Assembly: GCF_000313935.1 (NCBI RefSeq)
Contig: NZ_AMSS01000088.1
Coordinates: 124,001-188,000, forward strand
DNA from: Acinetobacter sp. WC-141
GTDB lineage: Bacteria; Pseudomonadota; Gammaproteobacteria; Pseudomonadales; Moraxellaceae
Length of the DNA: 64,000 bases
Direction: 5' to 3'
Below are positions 56,346 to 64,000 of this stretch, piece after piece. The notes beneath the pieces were generated by a model. That model searched no databases. It was not told where the DNA came from and saw only the letters and a list, made by a program, of their open reading frames with translations. Each line of letters begins with the position of its first letter. Within the stretch, counting starts at the first letter, position 1. Position numbers and translations under genes: made by a program.

Positions 56346-57833
56346 ATGCCAACACATCGATATAGACAGTCTATTTGCCCTTTTTTCTTTAAACCAAAAC
56401 ATCTTGCTTTGGCTTTAGGCTTTTTTTTCACAAATCATTTATATGCCGCAAGCATAAGCTATGCTGAAGCAGAGCAGCAAGCTTTAAAGAGTTCATATAG
56501 TACTCAAGCCAATCAAGCTTTACAGCAAGCATCTCAATTAGAAGCTGAAGCTGTAAAAGGACTCGGATTACCTCGAGTTGATTTAAATGTCAGAGCATAT
56601 GCTTTTCATAGCGAAACTGACGTACCGCTTGGCTCTTTTAAACAGAAACTTGAGAATGATTTAAGTCAGGGATTCAACGATAAACTTTCGCAGTGGAACA
56701 ATGTCATTCCATCAGATGTGCTGGGGCAAGTCCAAGAAGGCGCAAATCAAACTATCCATGATGGAATAAATCGCTTTCCCGATTATGCGAATCTGACCAT
56801 AGAAGATCAGGTCGTACGCCCTTCTATTTCGGTCGTAATGCCACTTTATACAGGCGGCTTAACCAGCAGTGCAAAAAAAATAGCCAATATCCAAGCACAG
56901 CGTTCTGAACTTTCAAGCCAGCAACAACAAGATATACAGCGTTTTGAAGTGGTACAAAGTTATTTTAATGTTCAATTACAGCAGCAATTGGTAGCAAGTA
57001 GTTTATTTAACTTCAATGCCATGCAAAAACATTACAGCAATGCCCTAAAGCTCGAACAACAAGGGTTTATTAGTAAAGGGCAACGCATGCAGTTTGAAGT
57101 AGCTCGTAATAATGCAGAACGTACTTTACAAAGTACTCAAGCCAATTTAAATGCTAGCCGCTTTAGTCTTAATAATCTTTTACATCAACAAAATAATGTA
57201 GATTTAAGTACACCCTTATTTGTAAATAACACGCCAAGCCAGTCTTTAGAGTCACTTCTAACCAGTTATTCGCAAAAGTCCAGCCTTGTACAAAAAATGC
57301 AGATGGATACTCAACTGGCCAATGTAAATATTCAAGCTCAACAAGCCGCAAAAAAACCAAGTTTATTTGCCTTTGGTGAATATGCCCTTGATGAAAATGA
57401 AAACTGGATTGTAGGTGTAATGGCAAAATACAATCTATTTTCAGGTGTAGATAAAAATAAGAATATCCATGCTGCCGAATTGAAGCGCTACGCTTCTGAA
57501 CTCTTGACTGAACGAACTAAACAAGAGATTGAAGGTCTTTTGAATAAGTCATATAACGAACTCAACTCTGCTCAACAAAGCCATCAGCTTTTACAAAGAA
57601 ACCTAAATGCCGCTCAAGAAAATTTGCGTATTCAAGAACTTTCTTTCCGTGAAGGAATGGGTACAGCAACCCAAGTAATTGATGCACAAAATGCATTAAG
57701 TGCTTTAAAAACAGAAATGGCTTTAAATGCTTATAAATATGTCATGTCACTCGCGACTTTACTACAAAGTCACGGCTCAATTGATCAATTTAAAGCTTAC
57801 GTTAATCAACCACATACCGACTATATCCGTTAA
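56346..57833 (+). CDS. TolC-family outer-membrane efflux channel
   Basis: This 495-residue protein has a signal sequence running to about residue 38 (LALALGFFFTNHLYA) before ASISYAEAEQ. Two TolC-type repeats of coiled-coil helices follow, with LYTGGLTSSAKKIANIQAQ near residue 175 and REGMGTATQVIDAQNALS near the C terminus. The ATG at 56346 is used; a TTG at 56289 would add 19 residues. It leads a four-gene operon with an adaptor and two ABC-2 permeases, and should supply the outer-membrane exit. Confidence 0.88.
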   Translation: MPTHRYRQSICPFFFKPKHLALALGFFFTNHLYAASISYAEAEQQALKSSYSTQANQALQQASQLEAEAVKGLGLPRVDLNVRAYAFHSETDVPLGSFKQKLENDLSQGFNDKLSQWNNVIPSDVLGQVQEGANQTIHDGINRFPDYANLTIEDQVVRPSISVVMPLYTGGLTSSAKKIANIQAQRSELSSQQQQDIQRFEVVQSYFNVQLQQQLVASSLFNFNAMQKHYSNALKLEQQGFISKGQRMQFEVARNNAERTLQSTQANLNASRFSLNNLLHQQNNVDLSTPLFVNNTPSQSLESLLTSYSQKSSLVQKMQMDTQLANVNIQAQQAAKKPSLFAFGEYALDENENWIVGVMAKYNLFSGVDKNKNIHAAELKRYASELLTERTKQEIEGLLNKSYNELNSAQQSHQLLQRNLNAAQENLRIQELSFREGMGTATQVIDAQNALSALKTEMALNAYKYVMSLATLLQSHGSIDQFKAYVNQPHTDYIR

Positions 57834-57845
57834 TAGGAGCATAAA

Positions 57846-58967
57846 ATGAATCAAGAATCATCTCATTCAGAACAAGATTCTCTTGCTACGGATACGGTAG
57901 AAACAAATCAATCTCCAAAAAATGATCAAACAAGTGAAAATCCAGAATCAAGCATCAATAGAGGTGACTCTCAACCACCTAAAAACTCCAAAATTAAACT
58001 GATTATTGGTTTAATCATTATTGCGCTGTTAGGTTTAATTATTTTTGGTTTGTGGAAAAGCTATCAACCTAAACCTATTGAACTACAAGGTCGTGTTGAA
58101 GCTGAAACTATTCACGTAAGTACAAAAGTTCCGAGTCGTATTGAAGAAATATATGTGCAAGAAGGCCAAAAAATTTCCAAAGGCCAGCCACTTGTTCGTT
58201 TAGTCAGCCCAGAAATAGAAGCTAAAAAGCAACAAGCCTTGGCAGCCTTACAATCAGCTTTAGCATTTCAATCTACGGTAGACCGCGGTTCTCAACAAGA
58301 AAATATCGATACTCTTTATGCCAACTGGCAAAGCACGAAAGCACAAGCAAATCTTGCAAAAACGACTTATCAACGTGGTGAAAATTTATATAGACAAGGT
58401 GTCATTTCACGTCAAAGACGAGATGAAATGCTTGCGGCGCAAACTTCCGCTCAAGAGTTAAGCGAAGCCTCTTATCAACAATATGCTCGTGCAAAACGTG
58501 GCAGTACGAGCCAACAAAAATCTACAGCAGATGCACAAGTTGAAATTGCAAAAGCAGCTGTAGGTGAAGCAAAAGCGTTAGAGGAAGAAACACGTTTACT
58601 CTCCCCTATTTCAGGTACGGTTTCAAAAACTTACGGTAAGCCTTCTGAGTTAGTCGCTATGGGTGTGCCTGTTGTCAGCATTTTAGAAGATGATGATTTA
58701 TGGGTGAGTTTAAATGTAGGTGAAAATCAATATGCATCCGTTTATAAAAATAAAACCCTTGAAGGTTTCATTCCGGCTCTTAATCAGAATGTGAATTTTA
58801 AAATTAAGAATATTGATGCTGAAGGTGAATTTGCCACCATTAAAACGACTCGCCAAACTGGAGGCTATGATATTCGTAGCTTTAAATTACATCTGGTACC
58901 TGAAAATCCTGTCAAAGATTTAAGGGTTGGCATGAGTGTTCTATTTAAAATTAAAGAAGAAAAATAA
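57846..58967 (+). CDS. HlyD-family membrane fusion protein
   Basis: This 373-residue periplasmic adaptor has a long charged N terminus (about 50 residues, Ser/Asn/Gln-rich), a helix at about 52-70 (LIIGLIIIALLGLIIFGLW), two biotinyl-lipoyl halves (VEAETIHVSTKVPSRIEEI and LLSPISGTVSKTYGKPSE) and a coiled hairpin between. It joins the TolC-like channel to the permeases. AGGAGC precedes the start. Confidence 0.9.
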   Translation: MNQESSHSEQDSLATDTVETNQSPKNDQTSENPESSINRGDSQPPKNSKIKLIIGLIIIALLGLIIFGLWKSYQPKPIELQGRVEAETIHVSTKVPSRIEEIYVQEGQKISKGQPLVRLVSPEIEAKKQQALAALQSALAFQSTVDRGSQQENIDTLYANWQSTKAQANLAKTTYQRGENLYRQGVISRQRRDEMLAAQTSAQELSEASYQQYARAKRGSTSQQKSTADAQVEIAKAAVGEAKALEEETRLLSPISGTVSKTYGKPSELVAMGVPVVSILEDDDLWVSLNVGENQYASVYKNKTLEGFIPALNQNVNFKIKNIDAEGEFATIKTTRQTGGYDIRSFKLHLVPENPVKDLRVGMSVLFKIKEEK

Positions 58968-58970
58968 AGC

Positions 58971-60098
58971 ATGTTTGCCAGTATATTACGTGAACTAAAC
59001 TATCTAAAAAGCAACAAATGGGATTTGTGTATGGTGACACTCATCCCCGCTTTTATCATTTTTTTGTTTAGCAGCATGTTTTACGCAGGTAAAGCTGAAC
59101 ATTTACCCATTGCTATTATTGACCAAGACCAAAGTGAACTCAGCCGTAACATTGAAAAGTATCTTTCATTAAATCATACGGTAGATATTAAAACGATTAC
59201 GGCAAGCTCAACTGAAGCTGAACAATTACTTAACGAAACTAAAATCTGGGGCTATATTTTCATTCCAGACGGTGCTGAAAAACGCTTTGTGAAAGCGCAA
59301 GATGCTCAAATCAGTATTGCTTTTAACCAGTCTTTTTTTAGTGTCGGGAACACGATTTCCTCTGCAATGCTGGTGAGTACACTCAATGCTTTAGCAGACT
59401 ATGCAGGTCAAAGTTATCTTGCAAATAATATTCCCTATTTAGATGTACCTACTGCGCATGTCAAAATCTCAACGCTCTATAACCCCAGCATGAGCTATGA
59501 GTTTTATTTAGAACCCTTCATGGTTCCAGCGGTACTGCATCTATTGTTATGCTGCTGTGTTGCCTTTGCAATTGGACAAGAACTAAAACGTGGCACACTT
59601 ACTCAATGGGTAAACCGAGAAAGTTTTATTCAAGGCTTATTGGCTAAAAATTTGCTCTATAGCCTTATTTTCTGTTTCTGGACATGGTTATGGATGTTCT
59701 GGCTGGTTGAAATTCGTGGCTGGTTCGTAGCAGGTTCTCTTAGTTTATTGCTATGCGCACAGTTCCTACTTTATTTTGCCTACGCTTTGATTAGCAGTAC
59801 GGTCATTCTTGCCACTAAAAATTTAAGTAAAACTTTTGGCTTTATTGCTGTCTATGGTGGGTCATCTTTAAGTTTCGCAGGCGTTACTCTTCCTTTGAAT
59901 AATGCTCCTATTTTTACCAAGTTTTGGTCACTTATTATTCCCTACACTCCTTATGCCAAACTGCAAACTGAACAATGGGTCATTGGAAGTCCAATTTTCA
60001 TTTCACTCACTCCATTTTTAATACTTCTGGGTTACTGCCTTATTTACTTCTTTTTAAGTTATGTGCTGCTTAAAAAATTAATTCGGGGAGCAATTTAA
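58971..60098 (+). CDS. ABC-2-type transport permease
   Basis: This 375-residue inner-membrane protein has one N-terminal helix (about residues 20-40), a periplasmic domain, and five helices from about 190. ILRELNYLKSNKWDLCMVTLIPAFIIFL and YNPSMSYEFYLEPFMVPAVLHLLL are typical of YhhJ/YbhS-like ABC-2 proteins. It starts three bases after the adaptor gene and its stop overlaps the next permease. No ATPase is encoded beside it. Confidence 0.88.
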   Translation: MFASILRELNYLKSNKWDLCMVTLIPAFIIFLFSSMFYAGKAEHLPIAIIDQDQSELSRNIEKYLSLNHTVDIKTITASSTEAEQLLNETKIWGYIFIPDGAEKRFVKAQDAQISIAFNQSFFSVGNTISSAMLVSTLNALADYAGQSYLANNIPYLDVPTAHVKISTLYNPSMSYEFYLEPFMVPAVLHLLLCCCVAFAIGQELKRGTLTQWVNRESFIQGLLAKNLLYSLIFCFWTWLWMFWLVEIRGWFVAGSLSLLLCAQFLLYFAYALISSTVILATKNLSKTFGFIAVYGGSSLSFAGVTLPLNNAPIFTKFWSLIIPYTPYAKLQTEQWVIGSPIFISLTPFLILLGYCLIYFFLSYVLLKKLIRGAI

Positions 60099-61189
60099 TG
60101 AAAGATTTTTTTCAGGCATATTTGCAGACTTTTAAAGATATTGTAAGTAATAGTTCGGTTTTCACGACACTCATTTTATCGGTCATTCTTTATAGTTTTT
60201 TTTATCCCACTGCCTATAAAGCTGAGCGTGCAGAATCAATTCCTATCGTGATTGTTGATGAAGAGCAAAGTCTCTTAACTTCTCAATTAATAGGCCAAAG
60301 TGCCAATAGTCCTCATGTTCATATCGTTAGCGTTACAAGTAATTTTTTACAAGCAGAACAAATGGTTCGTGAACAAAAAGCCGATGGTATTTTACTTTTA
60401 CCAAGTAACCTAACGCAAAGCTTACGCCGAGGAGAAACAGGCGGAATTGGCTTATATTTAAGTACAACCAACTTTTTAAAAACTAAAGAAATTGGTTTAG
60501 GTCTCGCCACATCTATTGAAGCGACCTTAAAAGAATATATTGAAAAATTTGGAGAGCGCACGCATTTCCAGCCAGCACTTTCTATTCATCAAGTCCCGTT
60601 ATTTAACCCCCTTTCAGGCTATGGAAGTTATATTTTTCCGGCTGTGGCGTCTTTAATTATTCATCAAACGATTGTGCTAGGTTTAGCGATGCTAATCGCA
60701 AGCTACCGTGAACAAAATCAAAAAATTACAGCCGTTCGCTTTGCTGGAATTTTCGCAAGTATATTGACCATTGGCTGTTTAGGATGTTTTTATCTTTTTG
60801 GTTTTACCTTGTGGTTCAACGACTATCCACATGGTGGAAATTTTATAGGTCTACTCGTCGCCGTTCCAATTTTTATTAGTTGTGTGATTGGACTAGGCAT
60901 GTTGATCGGTTCACTTTTAGATATGCCAGAACGCGCTGGACATATTATTGTGTTTAGCTCTGTACCTCTATTCTTATTAACAGGCGCTGCATGGCCTCAT
61001 CATGCAATGCCCGAATGGTTACAATGGTTTGCGTGGTGTTTACCATCAACACATGCGGTACAAATGTTTGTACAACTTAATCAGATGGGGGTTCCGTTAG
61101 CCACAGTTGTACCAAAACTAATATTTCTTGCGACAATTGGTCTTATTTTTTTAATCTGGGCATATTCACGTTTAAAAGCATCCAAGTGA
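60098..61189 (+). CDS. ABC-2-type transport permease, second subunit
   Basis: This 363-residue protein has the same layout: a helix near residue 20, a periplasmic domain and a C-terminal helix bundle. FNPLSGYGSYIFPAVASLII and TGAAWPHHAMPEWLQWFAWCLPSTHAVQ are family-typical. It overlaps the preceding gene by one base. It ends the operon; no clear terminator follows. Confidence 0.88.
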   Translation: MKDFFQAYLQTFKDIVSNSSVFTTLILSVILYSFFYPTAYKAERAESIPIVIVDEEQSLLTSQLIGQSANSPHVHIVSVTSNFLQAEQMVREQKADGILLLPSNLTQSLRRGETGGIGLYLSTTNFLKTKEIGLGLATSIEATLKEYIEKFGERTHFQPALSIHQVPLFNPLSGYGSYIFPAVASLIIHQTIVLGLAMLIASYREQNQKITAVRFAGIFASILTIGCLGCFYLFGFTLWFNDYPHGGNFIGLLVAVPIFISCVIGLGMLIGSLLDMPERAGHIIVFSSVPLFLLTGAAWPHHAMPEWLQWFAWCLPSTHAVQMFVQLNQMGVPLATVVPKLIFLATIGLIFLIWAYSRLKASK

Positions 61190-61337
61190 AGAGTTCTCTA
61201 AACTTGGAGCATAAATTATATTTTTATTTACTATAAAAGCTTATAGTTGAAACTCATTTCTTAAAAATCATTGACCATAAAAATATAAAAAAAACGAATA
61301 AATTCAATTTTTTAATTAATAACAATTGTCATAAAAC

Positions 61338-61365
61338 CTTAAAAAAACTTTAAGTTGAAATTAAG
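61338..61365 (+). promoter_or_regulatory. Candidate PmrA-box array upstream of naxD
   Basis: Three half-sites, CTTAAA at 61338-61343, TTTAAG at 61349-61354 and ATTAAG at 61360-61365, have exact 5-base spacers, an 11-bp phase. The enteric PmrA box is a YTTAAK pair with a 5-base spacer. A possible -10, TACATA, lies at 61374-61379. naxD is known to be PmrB-dependent in A. baumannii. Confidence 0.6.
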
Positions 61366-61410
61366 AAAATTTCTACATAGTAAAACTGTTTAGTTTTCCA
61401 GCAGCCTAAA

Positions 61411-61429
61411 AGGGTAACTCTGCTACCCT
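61411..61429 (+). other. Hairpin just upstream of naxD
   Basis: AGGGTA at 61411-61416 pairs perfectly with TACCCT at 61424-61429, loop ACTCTGC. It sits 20 bases before the preferred naxD start and could modulate translation. Confidence 0.4.
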
Positions 61430-61449
61430 GCTCTATGACGGAATTTGAT

Positions 61450-62244
61450 ATGGCAAAGGTATGTTATTGCGCAGATGACTTTGCAATGAATGCAGAGATA
61501 TCTAGTGCAATTATTGAGTTAATTGAAAGGGGGGTACTCCAAGCGACCTCATGTATGACCCAGTCTGAACTATGGGAAACTGCTGCTGCCAAACTTAAGC
61601 CCTTCTCAAATCAAATTGATATCGGATTACATTTAAATTTTACTCATGCCTTCACTTCAGGTAATACAGTTTTTTCATTACCAGCACTTATGTTACGTGC
61701 TTGGTCATCAAATCTTAACCGTGAATTAATTACTCAAAGTATTGAAGAACAGTGGAATGCTTTTGTTTCCGTCATGGGAAAACAACCCGATTTTATTGAT
61801 GGGCACCAACATATTCATCAATTCCCGTTTATACGAGATATTTTGCTGCAACTTTTAAAAGAGAAAAATTTCACTGGTTGGATACGTAATTTAAAAGATC
61901 CAATTTATCTTCCCCATTATCGTTTTAAAACTCAAATGCTTTCTGCACTTGGTTCAAATGCCTTAGCAAAAGCATGCCAAACCTACCAGTTTAGCCAAAA
62001 TGAATATTTCGCTGGTATCTATGACTTTAAACAAACTGATTATGCCGAACTTAACCAATATTGGCTTGCTCAAGCAAAAGATCACTTACTGATTATGTGC
62101 CATCCCTCACTTTCTATACCAAGTGAGCAAGATCCAATTCAGCATGCACGCATCCAAGAATACCAATATTTTTCTTCTGATCAGTTCCCTCTTGATTGCC
62201 AAAAAAATGGCATCCAACTTACCAGACTAGGGGCAATGCAATGA
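61450..62244 (+). CDS. naxD: NaxD-type (ChbG/HpnK/YdjC) deacetylase for lipid A decoration
   Basis: This 264-residue carbohydrate deacetylase is expected to remove the acetyl group from polyprenyl-phosphate N-acetylhexosamine before its transfer to lipid A as galactosamine, which raises polymyxin resistance. Metal and catalytic residues lie in CADDFAMN, IGLHLNFTH, DGHQHIHQFPF and CHPS. The ATG at 61450 follows CGGAA with correct spacing; the ATG at 61435 is in frame but lacks a good site. Downstream neighbours are a GT2 transferase, a GtrA protein and an ArnT-like transferase, the same enzyme set as in the Francisella system. Its stop overlaps the next start. Confidence 0.88.
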   Translation: MAKVCYCADDFAMNAEISSAIIELIERGVLQATSCMTQSELWETAAAKLKPFSNQIDIGLHLNFTHAFTSGNTVFSLPALMLRAWSSNLNRELITQSIEEQWNAFVSVMGKQPDFIDGHQHIHQFPFIRDILLQLLKEKNFTGWIRNLKDPIYLPHYRFKTQMLSALGSNALAKACQTYQFSQNEYFAGIYDFKQTDYAELNQYWLAQAKDHLLIMCHPSLSIPSEQDPIQHARIQEYQYFSSDQFPLDCQKNGIQLTRLGAMQ

Positions 62245-63221
62245 GCACAAAACCTTTTTTATCCTGCGTTGTTCCCGCTTATAACGAAGCAGAGAATTTA
62301 AAGACATTTATTCCAGCTTTGGCAAACAGCTTAAAGCAACAAAATCTTAGCTATGAAATCATTGTGGTCGATGATGGAAGCAAGGACGATACCATTCCAA
62401 TTCTGCAAACGATGATCGAAGATTATCCTTTAGTGGTGCTGGAATTATCACGAAATTTTGGCAAGGAAGCTGCATTAAGTGCGGGTTTAGACCATGTCAA
62501 TGGTGAAGTCGCATTGCTCATTGATGCTGACTTTCAACACCCTTTTGAAGCAATTCCAACCATGATTAACCTCTGGAAAAATGGTTATGATATGGTCTAT
62601 GGCATTCGTAATCGTACCACTGAATCATGGCTAAAACGAACCTTAACCCAAGGTTACTACCGTATCTTAAATTTAAGTTCTCCTATTGATATTCCTGAAA
62701 ATGCTGGTGATTTCAGACTTCTTGATGCAAAAGTTGTTGAAGCGATTAAACAATTACCCGAAAAAAATCGCTACATGAAAGGTCTCTATGCATGGGTCGG
62801 TTTTAAAAGTATCGGGATTAATTTCTCCGAGCAAGATCGTCAACATGGTCGTTCTAGTTTTAATGCGAAAGCATTATTTAATCTGGCCATGTCTGGTTTA
62901 ACTGGGTTTTCAGATTTACCTTTACGAATTTGTATTTATCTAGGTGCCTTATTAGCTTTTGGTGCGATGAGTTACGGTGTTTGGATCATTATTAAAACAC
63001 TGATTGAAGGAATCTCAGTGCCTGGTTGGGCAACACTTGCGGCAGGCATGACACTCTTAGGTGGGATTCAATTGCTATTTATTGGGATCGTGGGGGAATA
63101 CATTGGTCGAATTTATGCAGAGGTTAAAAATCGACCAAAATATATTGTTTCAACCGAACATTCTCATATTAAGCAAGAACACCCAATCTCTCACCCCGAA
63201 AATACTTTCTCTAGTTTTTAA
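62241..63221 (+). CDS. GT2 polyprenyl-phosphate sugar transferase (ArnC/FlmF2-like)
   Basis: This 326-residue transferase has a cytoplasmic GT-A domain (FLSCVVPAYNEAENL, IVVDDGSKD, LLIDADFQHP with the metal DxD) and two C-terminal helices near residues 240-265 and 270-300. It should load N-acetylhexosamine onto undecaprenyl phosphate. Its start overlaps naxD by four bases (ATGA), and its stop overlaps gtrA by one base. Confidence 0.9.
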   Translation: MSTKPFLSCVVPAYNEAENLKTFIPALANSLKQQNLSYEIIVVDDGSKDDTIPILQTMIEDYPLVVLELSRNFGKEAALSAGLDHVNGEVALLIDADFQHPFEAIPTMINLWKNGYDMVYGIRNRTTESWLKRTLTQGYYRILNLSSPIDIPENAGDFRLLDAKVVEAIKQLPEKNRYMKGLYAWVGFKSIGINFSEQDRQHGRSSFNAKALFNLAMSGLTGFSDLPLRICIYLGALLAFGAMSYGVWIIIKTLIEGISVPGWATLAAGMTLLGGIQLLFIGIVGEYIGRIYAEVKNRPKYIVSTEHSHIKQEHPISHPENTFSSF

Positions 63222-63601
63222 TGTTTGCTCATCTTTTTCAGCTCGCGCGGTTTACCACGACTGGGGCCGCAGCGGCACTTACACACTATAGTATTGTCAT
63301 GCTCTTGTTTAAACGAAACATTGCATTGCAGTATGCCAATTTAATTGCCTTTCTACTTGCCTATTGGGTGAGCTATTTTGGGCATCGCATTTTTACTTTT
63401 AAAGCACAGCATATAGCTCATCGACAAACACTACCAAAATTTACTTTAGTCGCTGGATTAGGTTTTTTATTCAATGAGAGTTTTCTCTTGCTTTCTAATC
63501 TGTATTTCAACACCCCTGTTTCAACATTAGTTTGTGTTGCTATTGTCCTGACTTCAATTTTGACTTTCTTGCTTAACCGTTTTTTTGCATTTCACCATTA
63601 A
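63221..63601 (+). CDS. GtrA-family membrane protein
   Basis: This 126-residue inner-membrane protein has four helices and the GtrA signature LARFTTTGAAAALTHYSIVML, then NLIAFLLAYWVSYFGHRIFTF. GtrA proteins are proposed to flip polyprenyl-phosphate-linked sugars. Its position between the GT2 and ArnT-like genes suits moving the deacetylated aminosugar lipid to the periplasmic face. Its first ATG overlaps the GT2 stop. Confidence 0.88.
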   Translation: MFAHLFQLARFTTTGAAAALTHYSIVMLLFKRNIALQYANLIAFLLAYWVSYFGHRIFTFKAQHIAHRQTLPKFTLVAGLGFLFNESFLLLSNLYFNTPVSTLVCVAIVLTSILTFLLNRFFAFHH

Positions 63602-63610
63602 GGATTATGT

Positions 63611-64000
63611 ATGCAGCAATGGCTTCGTAGTTCCAAATTCTTATTAATATTTTTACCTATTTGGCTGTTTGTCTTGTCTTGGATAAGACCCCTCTCTGTA
63701 CCAGATGAAGGGCGCTACGGAGATATTAGTCGGTCTATGTTTGAGTCGGGAGATTGGTTGATTCCCCGTATCAATAGCTTGCCATTTATGCATAAACCTC
63801 CTTTATTACATTGGTTAAGCTCTATATTTATGGAACTTTTCGGTATGCATATTTGGGTATTGCGATTAGTTCCTGTATTAGCTGGCACACTCATGCTAGT
63901 CAGCCTATTCTTATTCGTTAGAAAACATATTTCAGAACGTGTAGCACAGCTTACTGCCGTTATCTTAGGCACAAATCTGCTTTTTTTTGGTAGTAGCGAA
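63611..64000 (+). CDS. ArnT/PMT-family lipid A aminosugar transferase (cut by window edge)
   Basis: The frame opens at the ATG at 63611 and is open to the end, giving 130 residues, with more beyond. It contains one helix near residues 8-26, the periplasmic VPDEGRYGDISRSM motif with the catalytic aspartate of ArnT-like GT-C enzymes, and PRINSLPFMHKPPLLHW. It probably moves galactosamine from its lipid carrier to lipid A phosphate (FlmK-like). Confidence 0.85.
   Translation, partial: MQQWLRSSKFLLIFLPIWLFVLSWIRPLSVPDEGRYGDISRSMFESGDWLIPRINSLPFMHKPPLLHWLSSIFMELFGMHIWVLRLVPVLAGTLMLVSLFLFVRKHISERVAQLTAVILGTNLLFFGSSE

Noticed and set aside
1-64000. Mobile elements, CRISPR arrays, tRNA or rRNA genes
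   Set aside because: Both strands were read through all gaps: no transposase, integrase, direct-repeat array or cloverleaf was seen.

Overview
The window is ordinary chromosome from a low-GC gammaproteobacterium, almost certainly the Acinetobacter baumannii group. The strongest evidence is an intact carO outer-membrane protein gene, supported by the gene families and codon usage throughout and by a NaxD-type lipid A deacetylase locus at the right edge. I see no insertion sequence, prophage, CRISPR array, rRNA or tRNA. All core genes look intact except the two cut by the window ends.

Layout. 0-3 kb: a partial thioesterase, then pabC-mltG-tmk on the minus strand. 3-9.4 kb: sulfate uptake (binding protein, an alpha/beta hydrolase, cysT-cysW-cysA, cysB), with carO convergent to it. 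9.7-16.6 kb: dapD, queE-queC, a Dph6-like PP-loop enzyme, a peroxiredoxin, a CAP-domain protein, a glyoxalase-fold protein, a NadM-type adenylyltransferase and an enoyl-CoA hydratase. 16.6-25.5 kb: a small membrane ORF, a Bcr/CflA efflux protein, purL, dgt and ruvAB. 25.7-32.5 kb: an exported M20 amidohydrolase and the complete ybgC-tolQRAB-pal operon. 32.6-36 kb: fbp, a SpoU methyltransferase and an ECF-like sigma factor with two envelope partners. 36-40.3 kb: two tandem CSLREA surface proteins with GlyGly-CTERM tails. 40.6-53.5 kb: hda, a PerM-family permease, purMN, a hydrolase, sppA, an LpxM-type acyltransferase, comEC, lolD plus a single Lol permease, an EamA transporter and a UPF0178 protein. 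53.7-56 kb: an unknown protein, a 48-codon ORF and serC. 56.3-61.2 kb: a TolC/HlyD/ABC-2 efflux operon with no ATPase. 61.2-64 kb: naxD, a polyprenyl-phosphate sugar transferase, GtrA and a truncated ArnT-like transferase.

How it fits together. Much of the window concerns the cell envelope: Tol-Pal, Lol, MltG, lipid A acylation, lipid A aminosugar decoration, outer-membrane channels and a membrane-linked sigma module. The most interesting signal is upstream of naxD, where three TTAA-core half-sites are spaced exactly 11 bp apart and match the PmrA-box pattern. That would place the lipid A decoration cassette under PmrAB control. Other points worth a second look are overlapping hairpins at the cysB start, a 16-bp hairpin between tolA and tolB, the ATPase-less ABC-2 operon and two unannotated small membrane ORFs.
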